From: Aldrovandia affinis
Taxonomy: Eukaryota > Chordata > Actinopteri > Notacanthiformes > Halosauridae
Reading direction: 5' to 3'
Length of the DNA: 64,000 nucleotides
Assembly (NCBI GenBank): GCA_029706075.1
Contig: JAINUG010000132.1
Coordinates: 1,126,001-1,190,000, forward strand
The notes beneath the pieces are model-generated. The model had not been told where the DNA came from. It worked only from the letters and a program-made list of their open reading frames with translations, and searched no databases. The translations under genes and the position numbers were made by a program. Below are positions 35,531 through 46,984 of this stretch, piece by piece (position 1 is the first letter of the stretch; each line of letters begins with the position of its first letter).

Positions 35531-35665
35531 GCTGCCAGTCAAAAGTTTTAGAACACCCCCATTTTCCAGTTTTTACTGAAATTTAAGCAGTTCAAGTCCA
35601 GTGAATAACCTGAAATTGTACAAAGGTAAGCGGTAAACTGCCAGAGGTTAAAAAAAAAAGTTTAT
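35531..35665 (+). mobile_element. Tc1-like element, terminal 135 bp only
   Basis: CTGCCAGTCAAAAGTTTTAG, AACACCCCCATTTTCCAG and GGTAAGCGGTAAACTGCCAG match, in reverse, the right end of the element at 59962-60365. An A run then ends it. No transposase follows. Confidence 0.75.
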
Positions 35666-36179
35666 GATTAATAATAATGATTTTATTTTTAAATAAAATC
35701 CAATAAAAATACATTTGCAATAACATGTGGTTTTTAAAGTTCAGATCTACTTGCCAGATCTGCCCTCATATGGCATAGTTTAACTGGAACATAATTGCAT
35801 AAAAACAGACACTGCGCTTCTGTAACAGCATTAGGCTACACTTTATTTTTAATGAGAACTGCACTTGTTTCATAGTCCTGTGGTTTTATCCATTATGCTG
35901 ATAATCCATTTTCAACAAATGCTAACAACAATGCTTCTTCCCCCTCGTGATCAGTCACTTGAGTGACGCAAGAGTGTGTAACCAATCAGCAATAAACAGT
36001 GCTGTTAGTCCTGCCCCCAAGGTCTGGTTTGGTCCGGTAAGTACCACATCTGGAACAGGCAGCAAAACCTCAACAACGAGAACTATGAGAACTGGAACTA
36101 TGAATGGAAAACTGGAAAAGTTCCTGTTTTTTGCAATGGAAAAGTTTTTTTTTGGCAATGGAAAAGGGCCCAAAGAAGT
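35666..36179. other. Non-coding spacer between Tc1 fragments
   Basis: Nothing recognised. The frame from 35947 runs into the Tc1 relic to the right, where its last 40 or so residues are transposase-derived. Confidence 0.5.
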
Positions 36180-36830
36180 CTCAGGAACAAGGCAAGGAGT
36201 TATTGACCTTCACAAGTCAGGAGATGGTTACAAACAAACAAATAAAAAACTAAAGATACCAGATAGGTATAGATAGGTCAATAATGAAGAAGTTTAAAAC
36301 CACTGGAACGGTGATAAGTCTGCCTGGTAGAGGATGCAAGTTCATCTGGCCCTCACGCAATCAACAAAAATAAGCAACTGGGAGTTATGGTCAGGTGGGG
36401 CCAAAATTGAGCTTTTTCACCATGCACACCAACGGTGGGCGTCACATCGGAAGGACATTTATGTTGAAAACAATATCATACCTAGGGTGAAATGTGGTGG
36501 TGGATCTTTGATGTTACAGGGTTGCTTTGCATCTACTGGTGCTGTCGCTCTTGTTAAGGTCAACGGAGTCATGAACTCCAGGAAGTACCAAGACTTTTTG
36601 GCCAAAAACCTGGATCCCTCTGAGCAGGAAGCTGAAACTTGGAAACAAATGGATCTTTCAGCAAGACAATGAGCCCAAGCACACAAATATCCCCCCTGAT
36701 TGGTTCACCAGCCTCAAAAAACACTTTAGAAGATGACTCAGTAGAGTTAGTATGGGGTGTGAATTGTGACACATGTTTTTGTGGAATAAAATATTACCTG
36801 TTAAACAAAATGTTTTTTATATGAGAAATT
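36180..36830 (+). pseudogene. Tc1-like transposase relic, internally deleted
   Basis: The left part reads E-V-S-G-T-R-Q-G-V-I-D-L-H-K-S-G-D-G-Y. The frame 36334-36672 gives NNIIPRVKCGGGSLMLQGCF and a V-N-G-V-M-N-S-R-K-Y block, then F-Q-Q-D-N-E-P-K-H-T in another frame at 36655-36685, which is the second-aspartate region. The glutamate region is deleted and the text jumps to a 3' end with GTATGGGGTGTGAATTGTGA. Same family as 9850-10265. Confidence 0.85.
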
Positions 36831-36976
36831 GTATTAGTATAAAACACGTATAGTATAGTATATCACAATGTAGCTCATCACCTGTATTGTTTTTTTACAC
36901 AGCCTTCTTTGCTCATCTTTATTAAAGTGTGTATAAGTGTGGAGGGCAGTGTGTATGTGCATGTGTATGTACATAT

Positions 36977-37452
36977 TGTGGCAGCCGCCCGGAGGCAACC
37001 GAGGGTATGTGGTGGGATGCTGGCTCCACCCCTTTTCCTTATTTGGGCAAACAGGAAGTGTGGGAACGCCCCTGAAGCCCATTCAGACTGCCAACATGGG
37101 AATAAAGAGGCAAAAGCCGTGTCAGTCGGGGCTAAGTACCGAGAGGGAAATGTGTGATTGAGAGAGAATAGCGAATGAACTGCTGTGTTTGATTAAGGAT
37201 AACGACTTGGACTGTTTTGAGAACCCTGTTTTTGTGATTGACCCATTTTTGGCAGGAGAAACAGATTTGGAATAAAATAGTTTGGATTATGGACTAGGAC
37301 GAAGAGCAAGGATTGTGGACTTAACCTGTTTCCCCTTTTCCCTTATCTTTTCCCAGATAAAAATAAACACCCTCTTTTGTTTGCATTTGCCTGTGTTTGT
37401 TCTATTTATTATTGATCATTGGTTGCAACTTAAGACCCCGGGTTCTGCTACA
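36977..37452 (+). mobile_element. Probable solo LTR, 476 bp
   Basis: It starts TGTGGCAGCCGCCCGGAGGC and ends GGGTTCTGCTACA, giving TG...CA ends with inverted TGT/ACA. ATAAAAATAAACACC near 37360 may serve as a polyadenylation signal. ATAT flanks both sides, but this is not diagnostic because the right flank is a TA repeat. Frames inside are chance. Confidence 0.65.
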
Positions 37453-39003
37453 ATATATATATATATATATATATTGTTATTGCAATTACAACTCAATCTG
37501 GGACTAAGTCCCTAAAGGTAAAAGCAATTATACTGAACTTTTTCCCATCTACACATACAAATAAAAGTTTATGCACTTTTTTCTAAAAGAAAGATGCGAT
37601 CTCTCTTTTTGCCCTCCACAGCAGCTTCTGTGTGTGCTCCCTGAGTAATTCATGGCTTTTTATCTTAATGAACAACAATAAAGCCACTGTACAAAATGGA
37701 GACATTCATTTGCAATGAGAAATAACAAGGATTTTAATTGGAAATTGGAGAATGGCACAGTATATCAGATTGATGTCACTGATATAAAATTCTTATGTAC
37801 ACGCATACAGGTTATTAAAACTTTGACCCACACAATAATTGCCAATTAACAACTCTAATCTTAATGGTGTATTTTAATGAGTAGGATAAACGTGTTTATG
37901 ACTAAAATGAGGAATACAAATTTACTGAAGGTTTTATACTTTGCAGTTAAGAACAGAAAAGTGGCTCATTAGATATTTTCCATGATCATACAGTAGCTCA
38001 CTTTATATTCTCATTTTTCCAGGGGCTGAACAAGCTACCTGATGGAATTCATGTTCACAACACAGGCATGTGCATTTCCAATGTTTCCTAATTAAGTACC
38101 CATCTTCAGCGAGCGCATTAAAATAATATAAACTTGAGCGCTGGAGTAAATGAGTCTTTCTGTATAATCGTTTATAAAGTACACAAGGGAGCATGGAGAT
38201 GTGAGCAGACACATTTTGCAAAATGCAGAAGCTGTCGAGAGGCATAACATTTCCTGTGATGTTGTTGTTATTTGTACAGAAGGTCCTCACAGTATATCAT
38301 GTATGTTGTTAATAAATTAACCATCTTATGTAATTATACAGAATGCATAGGTGATTCCACAAGTATGCTCTAAATGTTGTGAATATGTGAATATTAGGAG
38401 AAACACCTTGGTGCTGGATTATGTTCAGTATTGTGAAGGATGAGTCTCCACCCATATTTGAAATGGGGAAAAAAACATCTTAATGCACTAACTGAAAAAA
38501 ATGATTGTAAAAGCAGTCAGAAATGTGTATTTTTAATTGAGAGTAATGAATACTAAATGAGGATAAAGGATGCATAAATTCTTAATTTGAAGGGTCCTCG
38601 GTTTCCACTTACACACTTCACCTTCATTTCAGAGTAATGGTCACTGTGTGTGTGTGGAAGGTGTGAATGACTCGCCAGTGATTTGTTAACTGTTACGTTA
38701 TAATTTGGCTAAGGTTTGGACAGGAGAACACTTAAGCTAATTACGACTGCATAAAGCTGCTGTAGGCAACATTTTTGTAATTAAATTATTGTTAAACTAG
38801 TAAGTTAGTAACAATCAGGGAAAGGGCTTCAATGAGAAAAATTCACCACTCCCGACCATATCTATGGCCTCCAACTCCACATTGTACATTTTAGTCTCTG
38901 AAGGAATGGTGTTCTTATTCTTGTTCTTATTGTCCAAAAATGTTTTGTTTGTATTTAGTTGGTCCAGAGCCCTAACATGGTTGCAATTGATCCACGGTGG
39001 CTC
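37453..39003. other. Non-coding block
   Basis: Begins with a short (TA)n run. No gene seen. 37680-37900 contains several ATTAA/TAATT words in unique-looking DNA, and could be a conserved element. Confidence 0.55.
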
Positions 39004-39160
39004 TGACCTCACGGACCAATCAGGAATGGGTGGACACCACGGACCAATCAGGGATGGGTGGACACCACGGACCAATCAGGCACGGGTGGACACCACAGAC
39101 CAATCAGGCACGATGGACACCACGGACCAATCAGACATGGATGGACACCGCAGACTAATT
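39004..39160. repeat. 28-bp tandem array with five CCAAT boxes
   Basis: Units read approximately GGACCAATCAGG(A/G/C)A(T/C)GGGTG then GACACCAC. CCAAT starts at 39016, 39044, 39072, 39100 and 39127, so spacing is 28, 28, 28 and 27. CCAAT within ACCAATCA is the core bound by NF-Y. Open frames on both strands are a result of the array. It is not CRISPR: there are no unique spacers. Confidence 0.9.
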
Positions 39161-39814
39161 ACAGGACCTATTATTTACAATCAAAGGATTTGGACCTTGT
39201 TCTTATTCAGACAATAAGAAAAATATGTTTTGATTTAATGCTCACTTTTTCCACCAGTGATAGTATAGAGCTTGATGTTGGTAAGGCGTAATTTCATATA
39301 CTAAACTGTAATAAATTAGTATGGTTCATATCTTGTGCACTCCAGGTAGCATCACGTGCGCACAAGATAATTATCAGGAAAGCACGAGATACAATTTCCA
39401 ATTCCACCATGTGGGGTCATTTATTTTCCATTATCACAGTGTTTTAGTCCTTAAAGTAAAATAAAGACTAGAATGAGACAACATTAAGAAATAAATGGTT
39501 CACCAGCTAAAATTGTATAATCATCTTCTTTGGGCTTCTGGGTTTCCCGTAGGAGGGGGCGTGCATGCAATGAAGTCGTGTTGGGTAAATTAGGTAAATT
39601 AGCCAGATAATAAATACTTAAGCCAGCGCATAACTAATCATTAAGATAGCCAACGTGTGCTGCAATGGCTTGATCAGAGAGAATACTATGCCATCTTCCA
39701 GTAATAACTCAAGAAAATCTGCCATATGCCCTAAACAGAAAAAGTGTTGCCATGTTTACTGTCACAACAGCTTGGATTAGATCATTTAAAGAGGTTAAAT
39801 AACTATATGGTGGG
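39161..39814. other. Non-coding block
   Basis: No gene or known repeat seen. Confidence 0.6.
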
Positions 39815-39945
39815 GCCCCCGGATGGCGAGACTGGTAAAGGCACTTGTTCTAAGTTCAGGTTGCCCACTGCAGCGCCAACCAGCCATCATTTAATCAATA
39901 GAGGATACAATTGGCCACAAAATTGGGAAAAATGGGAAGAAATCT
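39815..39945 (+). mobile_element. SINE (family A), short decayed copy
   Basis: GGATGGCGAGACTGGTAAAG may be the tRNA-like part; the tail ATAGAGGATACAATTGGCCA, CAAAATTGGGAAAAATGGG and AAATCTGAAAT matches the other family A copies. The body is deleted. Confidence 0.65.
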
Positions 39946-40549
39946 GAAATTATATATACTATATGGTTGGTTATCAAACATTAAGTTAAGACAGCAGTGT
40001 CCAATAAAGTTTGCAGTACTGAGTTCAAATTAGCAACACCATGTTAACTTTTCAAGTTATCCCATCTAGATAGCTAGTTCTTTAAGTTTAATATTTTTAT
40101 CTAATAGCAAGGGAATATTACAGTGGTTGCTGTAGCTTCAGGGTTTACTTGTATTGGCTGTGTTTTGTCGGCTATACAACAAAAATTAGGCAACGGTAAC
40201 TAACTTTTCAACCACATAAGTAGGCAGTCTAGTTTAGTCTAGTCTATAAATTATCTCACTGAAGGCTAGGCAGAAGGTCTTCTGACTCCATTGCCCAGAC
40301 AACAAAGACGCTCAATATTCCATTCGGTTCTCAACTGGCGATCAATGATTTATCTAGCAATCTGGCTTCATTACATGGTAGCAACAATAGCCAGCAAATA
40401 CTGTATGAAGAGACTCGATACATAGCTATCTAGCTCAACTAAGACTACTGTATGAATTCTTAGCTTGCTATTAAGTTATAATTCATATGAAAAGAAACAA
40501 TCCTGGGGTACTCCCCATCATACCCTGGTCAATATACAAGATAGCTGGG
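39946..40549. other. Non-coding block
   Basis: No gene. Contains GCTAGTT/TAGCTAG words of the kind seen in the hAT-like element at 10338, but no ends were found. Confidence 0.5.
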
Positions 40550-40850
40550 GGCCTAGGGTAGCATAACGGTCTAAGCATTCACTAATTGCCTACTGCAGCC
40601 ACGGTTCGAAACCCGACTGTGCCAGTCCGGCCCTGGCAATTGGCTATCCGCCACAGGGGGAGGGTTAGCCGGCACAACCTCACCGAGAAGTGCGAAGGGT
40701 GTCTCTAGAAAGTAGGTGGGCATGTTTAATCTCGGAGGAGGTGGATCATTAGGGGAATTAGCTTGCCCAGTAGTGACATGCGGCGAGTTCGTGGGGGAGG
40801 GCGAACTGAAAGTAATAGAGGGCATAAGAAAAAAAAAGAAAAAAATCAGA
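40550..40850 (+). mobile_element. tRNA-derived SINE (family A, second subtype)
   Basis: Head GGGTAGCATAACGGTCTAAG, B-box-like GGTTCGAAACC at about 40602-40612, body CAATTGGCTATCCGCCACAG, GGGTTAGCCGGCACAACCTC and CGGCGAGTTCGTGGGGGAGG, then the tail AATAGAGGGCATAAG with A-rich end. The tail is shortened. Confidence 0.82.
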
Positions 40851-40984
40851 AACAAATTAAATATATATATGAGATACCTGTACATGTGAATGCTCAAGGT
40901 CGAAATGAAATCCAATAAATTGCTCAATCACCATGCATGCTTAAATTTACTGAATGTGTGCACCTTGAATAAACTATAGACAGT

Positions 40985-41078
40985 GGTAGCTCCTGAAATA
41001 AAGGGAAAGCCCACAACATGTCTTAATAGGGCGTTGGGCCACCACGAGTAAAAGCCATGCAGCAGTAAGGCTTTAATG
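40985..41078. mobile_element. Short Tc1-like fragment
   Basis: GAAATAAAGGGAAAGCCCAC and TAGGGCGTTGGGCCACCACG resemble the near-terminal, non-coding part of a teleost Tc1-like group. It abuts the V-SINE to its right. Confidence 0.45.
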
Positions 41079-41087
41079 ACTTTAACG

Positions 41088-41312
41088 GGCTGGCAGTGTA
41101 GTGTAATGGTTAGGGAGCTGGGCTTGTAACTCAGAGGTCGCAGGTTCAATTCCCAGGCAGGGCACTGCTGTTGTACCCTTGAGCAAGGTAATTGCTTCAG
41201 TAAAATATCCAGCTGTATAAATGGATTGTATGTAAAGAAATGTAAACTGTGTAAGTCCCTCTGGATAAGAGCGTCTGCTAAATGCCTAAAATGTGAATGT
41301 ACAAATGTAATG
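41088..41312 (+). mobile_element. V-SINE
   Basis: A box TAGTGTAATGG (41099-41109), B box GGTTCAATTCC (41143-41153), V-domain TACCCTTGAGCAAGGTAATT with GCTTCAGTAAAATATCCAGC, then AGTCCCTCTGGATAAGAGCG and TCTGCTAAATGCC, ending in ATGTAATG-type repeats. The V-domain lacks a few bases that are present at 12094. Its tail is shared with SINE family B and the LINE ends at 34515 and 61371. Confidence 0.9.
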
Positions 41313-41610
41313 ACATCATCAGCTGGATGGATAGATGGATGAACAGAGTGAGAGAGGAGGGACTGAGATAACTTTCTACATGTGTTTTACACACATTTGC
41401 AGTATTTGTTTTGGTAAAAGTACTGTATTTTGGGGTATTGTAATAGTCATGCAGTATTGAATGACACCATCAGCTCAGGTGGAGGGATGAAGGGAGGAAT
41501 GGATGGACAGATGGGGAGAAAAACAGCTGACTGATTATACATGAGCATAGAGATTTACAGTGTATTTCTTGGTAGCATATTGTATTTCAGACTTTTATAA
41601 TAGTTTTGCC
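41308..41610. repeat. Diverged tandem duplication of about 150 bp
   Basis: 41308-41460 and 41461-41610 both open with ATGACA(T/C)CATCAGCT, continue with GGATG-rich DNA, and later have GTATTT(G/C)TT(T/G)TGGTA and a TATTGTA(A/T)T word. Between them the copies differ a lot. Confidence 0.55.
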
Positions 41611-43583
41611 AATAAAGCTAAAAGTTTTGCAAAAAGTTTTGCTTTATTTTCATTACATATTTTAAAATGCATATTGCCAAAGCTTGAATCATTCTCATAA
41701 CAATTATGTTGTCATAACAGTTCAAAAATAATGGCATGCATCTCAGATCATATGCTGTCACTAGGGAAAACAAATGATCCAACTTGGAATTATTGTCATT
41801 GTGTGCGGAACTGTCAACGTGAGTTTAAGTAAAAATGGTCCACCTCTTTTTATTACTATATTCAAAGCAGATTGGACATGCTGGCTGATTGAAAGAGGAA
41901 TGGATATGTGATCTGATTTTACACAACTGTTGACTGATTTTGTCACAAAAATGTTTTTATAATTACAGCTCTTGTTTTGTAAATGGCTCTTATTTTTCAA
42001 CCAGCTGTAAGTAATGCCTCCACATTTGTATATATTTAAATGTTTTCTGCGTTAAAAAGAGTTTAGTGTGAGGTATGAAATGTTGTTTTTTAATCATTCA
42101 CTCAGTGATCATTAACTGCCAAAACAGTCAAAAGAAAGCGACATGGGAATCTAGTGATGGTAGAATGAGGCCTGAAACTAGAAATGTACAGAGCTACCAT
42201 GTGCCACATGAGCTCACTGACATGTGCAGGGCAGTCGTTAGACCCCATTGACTGGGGCATGAGCCCTAGTAATATTTCGCTGTGCCCCACTAAAATGATT
42301 AAAATGAATCAGTTTTGCATCGTAATCTTCTTGACCGATGCGAGCCAGCAGGTTTTAGAGCCTCACGGATCTCCATTCTCATTCACAAGCATCCGGCAGC
42401 AGCGCAACAGTGCCCTCCCCCTCCCCCGCTTCAAGAGCGGTACAATTCCCTCTGGTACTGACTCCTGCAGCACAGCCTGACCGATGAAGTGCACTCTTAA
42501 GAATGGGATCCCAGCCAAAGGGTAGGAGGTATAGCAAAACATCCACCAGAAATTGTTCAATATAATATATATATATATTTATTAAGACTTTGCTCCCATA
42601 TTTCATATCAGCTATTTATTTAGATTTCCAAAGGGCTACAACAAGCATTCACAACATTCTGTTCTTCCATAGATGGACATACAGATCTGTTTTTCATGGG
42701 CATTGTAGGAAAGAAGAGAGGTAATGCGGTTATATTGTGCAAAGTTAGTAACGTTGGCTAGCTATGTCAGTCATCAGTAGTTTCCTGGTGTTTTTCTGAT
42801 GAAGCCAGCCTATTTGTATCATATTATGTCATATAATCTTTGCGATATTGTGCCTGGTAGATTGTGTGCGCTTCCAGAGCACCGAGAAAATGTTCCGTTT
42901 CATCTTCATTTAAGAGCTCTACGTGTGATGGCCTTCCTAAGATGCAAGTGTGTAAACAAGTCAGACGATGAATGAATTGTTGCTATGCGCAGACAGGAAG
43001 ACAAGACCTTTACAACAATACCTGTATGTCCAGAAAGACCACAGATTTTGCCAGCTTTGTTGTGACAAACTACAAGCAAGAATGCAACGTCTACCGAAGG
43101 GTACTCTTTCACATGCATTCACTCAAATGCATCATTTTCATGAGGGCAAAAGACACTATAAAAAATGATTTCTCGACAGCTCTCCTTGAATTACCCCAGG
43201 TCACGCCTGTCTGACAAACCATCCTTGCAGTAAATGGATCAGTCAAAGAGTGTCGGTTTTGACACAAATAAAGATAATGAATCCTAATAAGGTCAGCAAC
43301 TTCATACAGTTTTGGCCTGAAGTACAACCACAGTTGAATGCCTACTGTATGTCCTAGGTATCATTTTAAATATTCAATATATTGTGTTGAAAGCATAAGG
43401 TTGTTTTGATTCAGTTATTGTAAAAATTCAGATAAGGAAATATAGGGACAGTTGGGTACATATTAAAGTACTACTACACCTTTAATAATATATACACAGT
43501 ACTATATATTATTAGAGATGAGTAGTATACAGTAGGAGAGGCATGCAAACTGAAAACATCTGGAAGTTTGTTGAATCAAATTA
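41611..43583. other. Non-coding block
   Basis: No supported gene. Overlapping frames near 42968-43214 on both strands carry no known motif. A short TA run lies near 42566. Confidence 0.55.
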
Positions 43584-43850
43584 CACTCAGTGGCCACTTT
43601 ATTAGGTACACCTTTCTAGTACTGGGTAGGACCCCCCTCTGCCCCCAGAACAGCCTGAATTATTTATGGCATGGATTCAACAAGGTGCTGGAAACATTCC
43701 TCAGAGATTCTGGTCCATGTTGACATGATAGCATCATGCAGTTGCTGCAGATTTGTCGGCTGCACATCCATGTTGCGAATCTCCTGTTCCACCACATCCC
43801 AAAGGTGCTCTATCTGGTGACTGTGGAGGCCATTGGAGTACACTGCACAT
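43584..43850 (-). mobile_element. Truncated Tc1-like element, same family as 23839-24841
   Basis: From the terminal repeat CACTCAGTGGCCACTTTATT it reads into the end of the transposase on the minus strand. ATTTGTCGGCTGCACATCCA and GACTGTGGAGGCCATTGGAG match the 3' half of the other copy almost base for base, apart from a deletion of about 14 bases near 43817. The rest of the element is gone. Confidence 0.9.
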
Positions 43851-44252
43851 TCTGGTGCTGGCTCAAACCATATTGTGCATAGCTAACGTTTCATTAGCAT
43901 ATATATGCATTATGCAGGATCTTTTTCATAATGGAATTTGACAGAATGCTAACAGTAGGCCTACAGTTCTAATACCGGGAGAATTATGGATACTTAATAT
44001 TCCAGTTCATATGAGTAATAATCCAATTAACTGATCATTGACTGTGGTCCAAGACCCCAAAGAGAGAGAGACAGAGAAAGGAACAGAAAGGTCAAACAAT
44101 ATTATGGATAATGTATGCAATGATTCTCAAAACTCATGAAACGTGCATTTTGACATTGCTACGTGCATCGATGCTAATAAATGTAGCGATAACTATACAA
44201 CTCAACATGGTTTCATGGTATGGTATCCCTTTGTTTGCGCTGCATTGTTTTA
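43851..44252. other. Non-coding spacer
   Basis: No feature recognised. Confidence 0.6.
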
Positions 44253-44372
44253 TAGCCTAGATCAGGGATTCCAAAATGTTATGAATTGTTTTATAGCCTC
44301 GATCAGGGATTCCAAAATGTTATGAATTGTTTTATAGCCTCGATCAGGGATTCCAAAATGTTCTGAATTCTG
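44253..44372. repeat. 41-bp tandem repeat, about three units
   Basis: Each unit reads TAGCCTCGATCAGGGATTCC followed by AAAATGTTATGAATTGTTTTA. The first has one change and the last diverges at its end. The units are nearly identical, so the array is young. Confidence 0.9.
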
Positions 44373-44404
44373 GACCCACTTGTCCTGACCGAGTAAATGC
44401 ATCT

Positions 44405-44640
44405 CCACCCATGGAGCTGGTCGTGTTGCATTGCGCAAACCCCACATTACGCCGGAAAATGCACATTTTCAAGTGAAGTGGTGCAAAGAACACAGGCAGT
44501 GGTCAACTGAACAGTGGGAAAAGCCACATGGTCGGATGAGTCATCCTTCACGCCGTTGTCAGCCAGTGGACGAGTGCGTGTGTGGCGCACGCCAAAAGAA
44601 AGACAGCCCCCAGTGCTTGTGTCCCACATTGAAGGGTTCT
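44405..44640 (+). pseudogene. Tc1-like transposase middle fragment
   Basis: Pieces in two frames give A-H-F-Q-V-K-W-C-K-E-H-R-Q-W and then TWSDESSFTPLSASGRVRVW, the block with the first catalytic aspartate of Tc1-like transposases. Neither the DNA-binding domain nor the second half is present. Confidence 0.8.
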
Positions 44641-44850
44641 GCCAGCTCTTACACAGAGAGTTGTTCTTTACACGGAGAGTTGTCAATGCCTGGAACAGCT
44701 TGCCAGGTCGGGTAGTAGAGGCAGAAACACTTGGGCTATTCAAGTCCAGGCTAGATGCAGTACTAGATACTCTTTAGATTAGGACATGATTAGGACATGA
44801 TGAGCCTAGATGGGCCAAACGGCCCATTCTCATCATTATGTATTCTTATG
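44641..44850 (+). pseudogene. CR1/Rex-like LINE C-terminus and 3' tail
   Basis: In frame with the transposase piece before it, the sequence gives RRVVNAWNSLPGRVVEAE, then F-K-S-R-L-D and a stop at 44777. This R-V-V-x-x-W-N-x-L-P motif ends the reverse-transcriptase proteins of CR1/Rex-type LINEs. The tail GCCTAGATGGGCCAAACGGC and CTCATCATTATGTATTCTTA is found reversed at 52360-52520. Confidence 0.75.
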
Positions 44851-44994
44851 TTCTTACCATGTGGCATGACATCATCCATGTATCCCTGCATAGCTGATTC
44901 AGATTTATTTTTATTTTATTTTTATTTAATTTATTTTATTTTATTATTTAATTTACTTATTTAATTATTTTTTAAATAATATTTTTCTCTTTTA

Positions 44995-45075
44995 AAGCGC
45001 CCTGGGTTGTTCGCAAGAAGGGCGCTATATAAGAGCTTTTTGTATTGTATTGTATTGTATTGTATTGTACTGTAT
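44995..45075 (+). repeat. LINE-type 3' tail with TTGTA repeats
   Basis: AAGCGCCCTGGGTTGTTCGC and AGGGCGCTATATAAGAGC can form a hairpin, followed by TTGTA repeated about six times. Such tails end several teleost non-LTR elements. 44890-44990 before it is an AT-rich low-complexity tract. Confidence 0.55.
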
Positions 45076-45195
45076 CCCTCCAACAGAGTTCCAGGCACTT
45101 CTAGAGTCTAAACTAAGGCGCACTAAAGCAGGCCTGTGGGGGCCCAACCCCCTATTAAGGCACTTTAGTGTTTTCTTTATTTTGGTAGTGACTTG
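45076..45195 (+). mobile_element. Tc1-like element, 3' end fragment
   Basis: TCCAGGCACTTCTAGAGTCT, GGGGGCCCAACCCCCTATTA and GTTTTCTTTATTTTGGTAGT match the last transposase codons and end of the family also seen at 46985-47235. Confidence 0.65.
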
Positions 45196-46984
45196 AGCAC
45201 AATGCACTATTAAGGCCAGCAAACAAGCATACATTCTGGGAAAACCTTGCTGCTGTTTCATGAGCATTGAACTGCCAAATCTGCCCATAGCAGATTAACA
45301 GATATTTCCGTAGTAAATATTCCATTAATTCCGGGATTTATGGAGAACGGCAGAGTCCATTTATCCACAACATTTTGTGATGTAAATCATAAAATAAACT
45401 TTAAAATATTGTGTTGATTATTCAGCTACTTGTTGAATCGAGAAAAGTTAATGGAAACGGGTTGAGAGGAATTATCAGTTTAAAGGTAAAGCTTCTGACT
45501 CCGCATGCTTCCTACTTATAGTCACAAAAGAGCATTAAAAACGGGATTATAGGACAGAGTGGATGTGCAGAATATAAATGAGAATAAAACATACCTGTTG
45601 ATCTTGTCAGACTTGTGTTGGATCAAAGAGTAAACAAAGGGGTTTCTTCCTTACTGTTTCAGAGTGTACATGTATTTATTTTGTGCTACAGGAAGTTCCT
45701 TCTAATAGTTGTATATTACATGGCTATGCTATTAGCGGGACAAACCGCTCTAATGTCCGATCGTGCATCAAAATAAGCAGTTTCAGGGTTAACCCCTTGA
45801 CCACGCCTCCGGTCCACATCTAACCAACCTGTTGTACTTTATTTTCATATCACAGCCCAGTGTGGTATTTCCCCTACATAAAAGATTAGATTAATAGTCC
45901 AATTTGCCAGTATTGATTGGTACAGACATTATATATGTACATTTTTGTAATTGAGTATTGATTGGGTATGTGCTTTTCACATACAAATTACATTGTGATG
46001 TGGGAATTTGTTGCAAAAGTTCAAATTTACTGTCAAATTTAAAAACATTTTCCGACAGACATTTTTCTTGGGTGTCTGAAAAAGTCTCACCTTTGATATC
46101 TTTTATGTTTTTATTATATCAGCATCAAAACTTTATTGCCCTTCAGCTCTTTTGAGGCAGAAATGGCAATCCAGTCATAATTGAATTATCTTCTTAATAT
46201 ATATATGGTTTCGTATGACATAAAACTGTATCAGCATAAACAATTGTATGTATTCATATTTTACTAGCCTAGCTATTTCAGATTTTTTTTCTGCAGAATG
46301 AGCTATTCTAGCATTTCTACTAATGGCAGTGAAATTCCAAGAATTCCAAGAGATTCCAATACCAAGTGGTTGATAGAATGCTTTGCCATGAAAATATTTA
46401 TCTCTCTATTCACCCTCTCTTACCATTTGGCATGACCTCAACCGTGTTTATTTTTGGGGAAATGATTGTCTTTCATATAGCCTAGCCATTGAACAGCACA
46501 CTGTGATTTGGTTAAATGTGTTCTTAACACTTTTATTCCCCCAGTCTACACAGCTGGTCATTTTATTTGTCCTTAATCATTATCTCGCAAATCAATTTTA
46601 TCTCCAACAAAAATCAACCTTGCTGTTCCACAGAGACCACTTTAGTTCTGACACAACAAGGAATGAGACCAGATGAAGTTCTGTGGAAATGCATTCCGCT
46701 CCTCTCTGCCATTTCATTTCTTCTTCTCGTTGGGGCACAAAATGGCATTTTTAGAAAAAAAACACATAAAATTGGCCGGAGGTCAAATCTGTCCTTCGGC
46801 CACTATTGATTTTTTAGGAAAAACTAAGTCTGACTGCTTTAAAAAAAAATTGGCTTTCATTTTAAATTTTAGCTTCAAGCAAGGATGACAGAATTTTAAT
46901 TAGACCTCAGGTGTGTTAGTGTGGGTGAAGATTTCTGTAATCCTATGTTCCTATGGTGAAGCATTTCTGAGCATGAAAACGATG
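45196..46984. other. Non-coding block
   Basis: No gene or repeat seen. Confidence 0.6.

Noticed and set aside
39004..39160. CRISPR-like direct repeat array
   Set aside because: Units are back-to-back with no unique spacers, and the genome is a vertebrate one. It is a tandem repeat.
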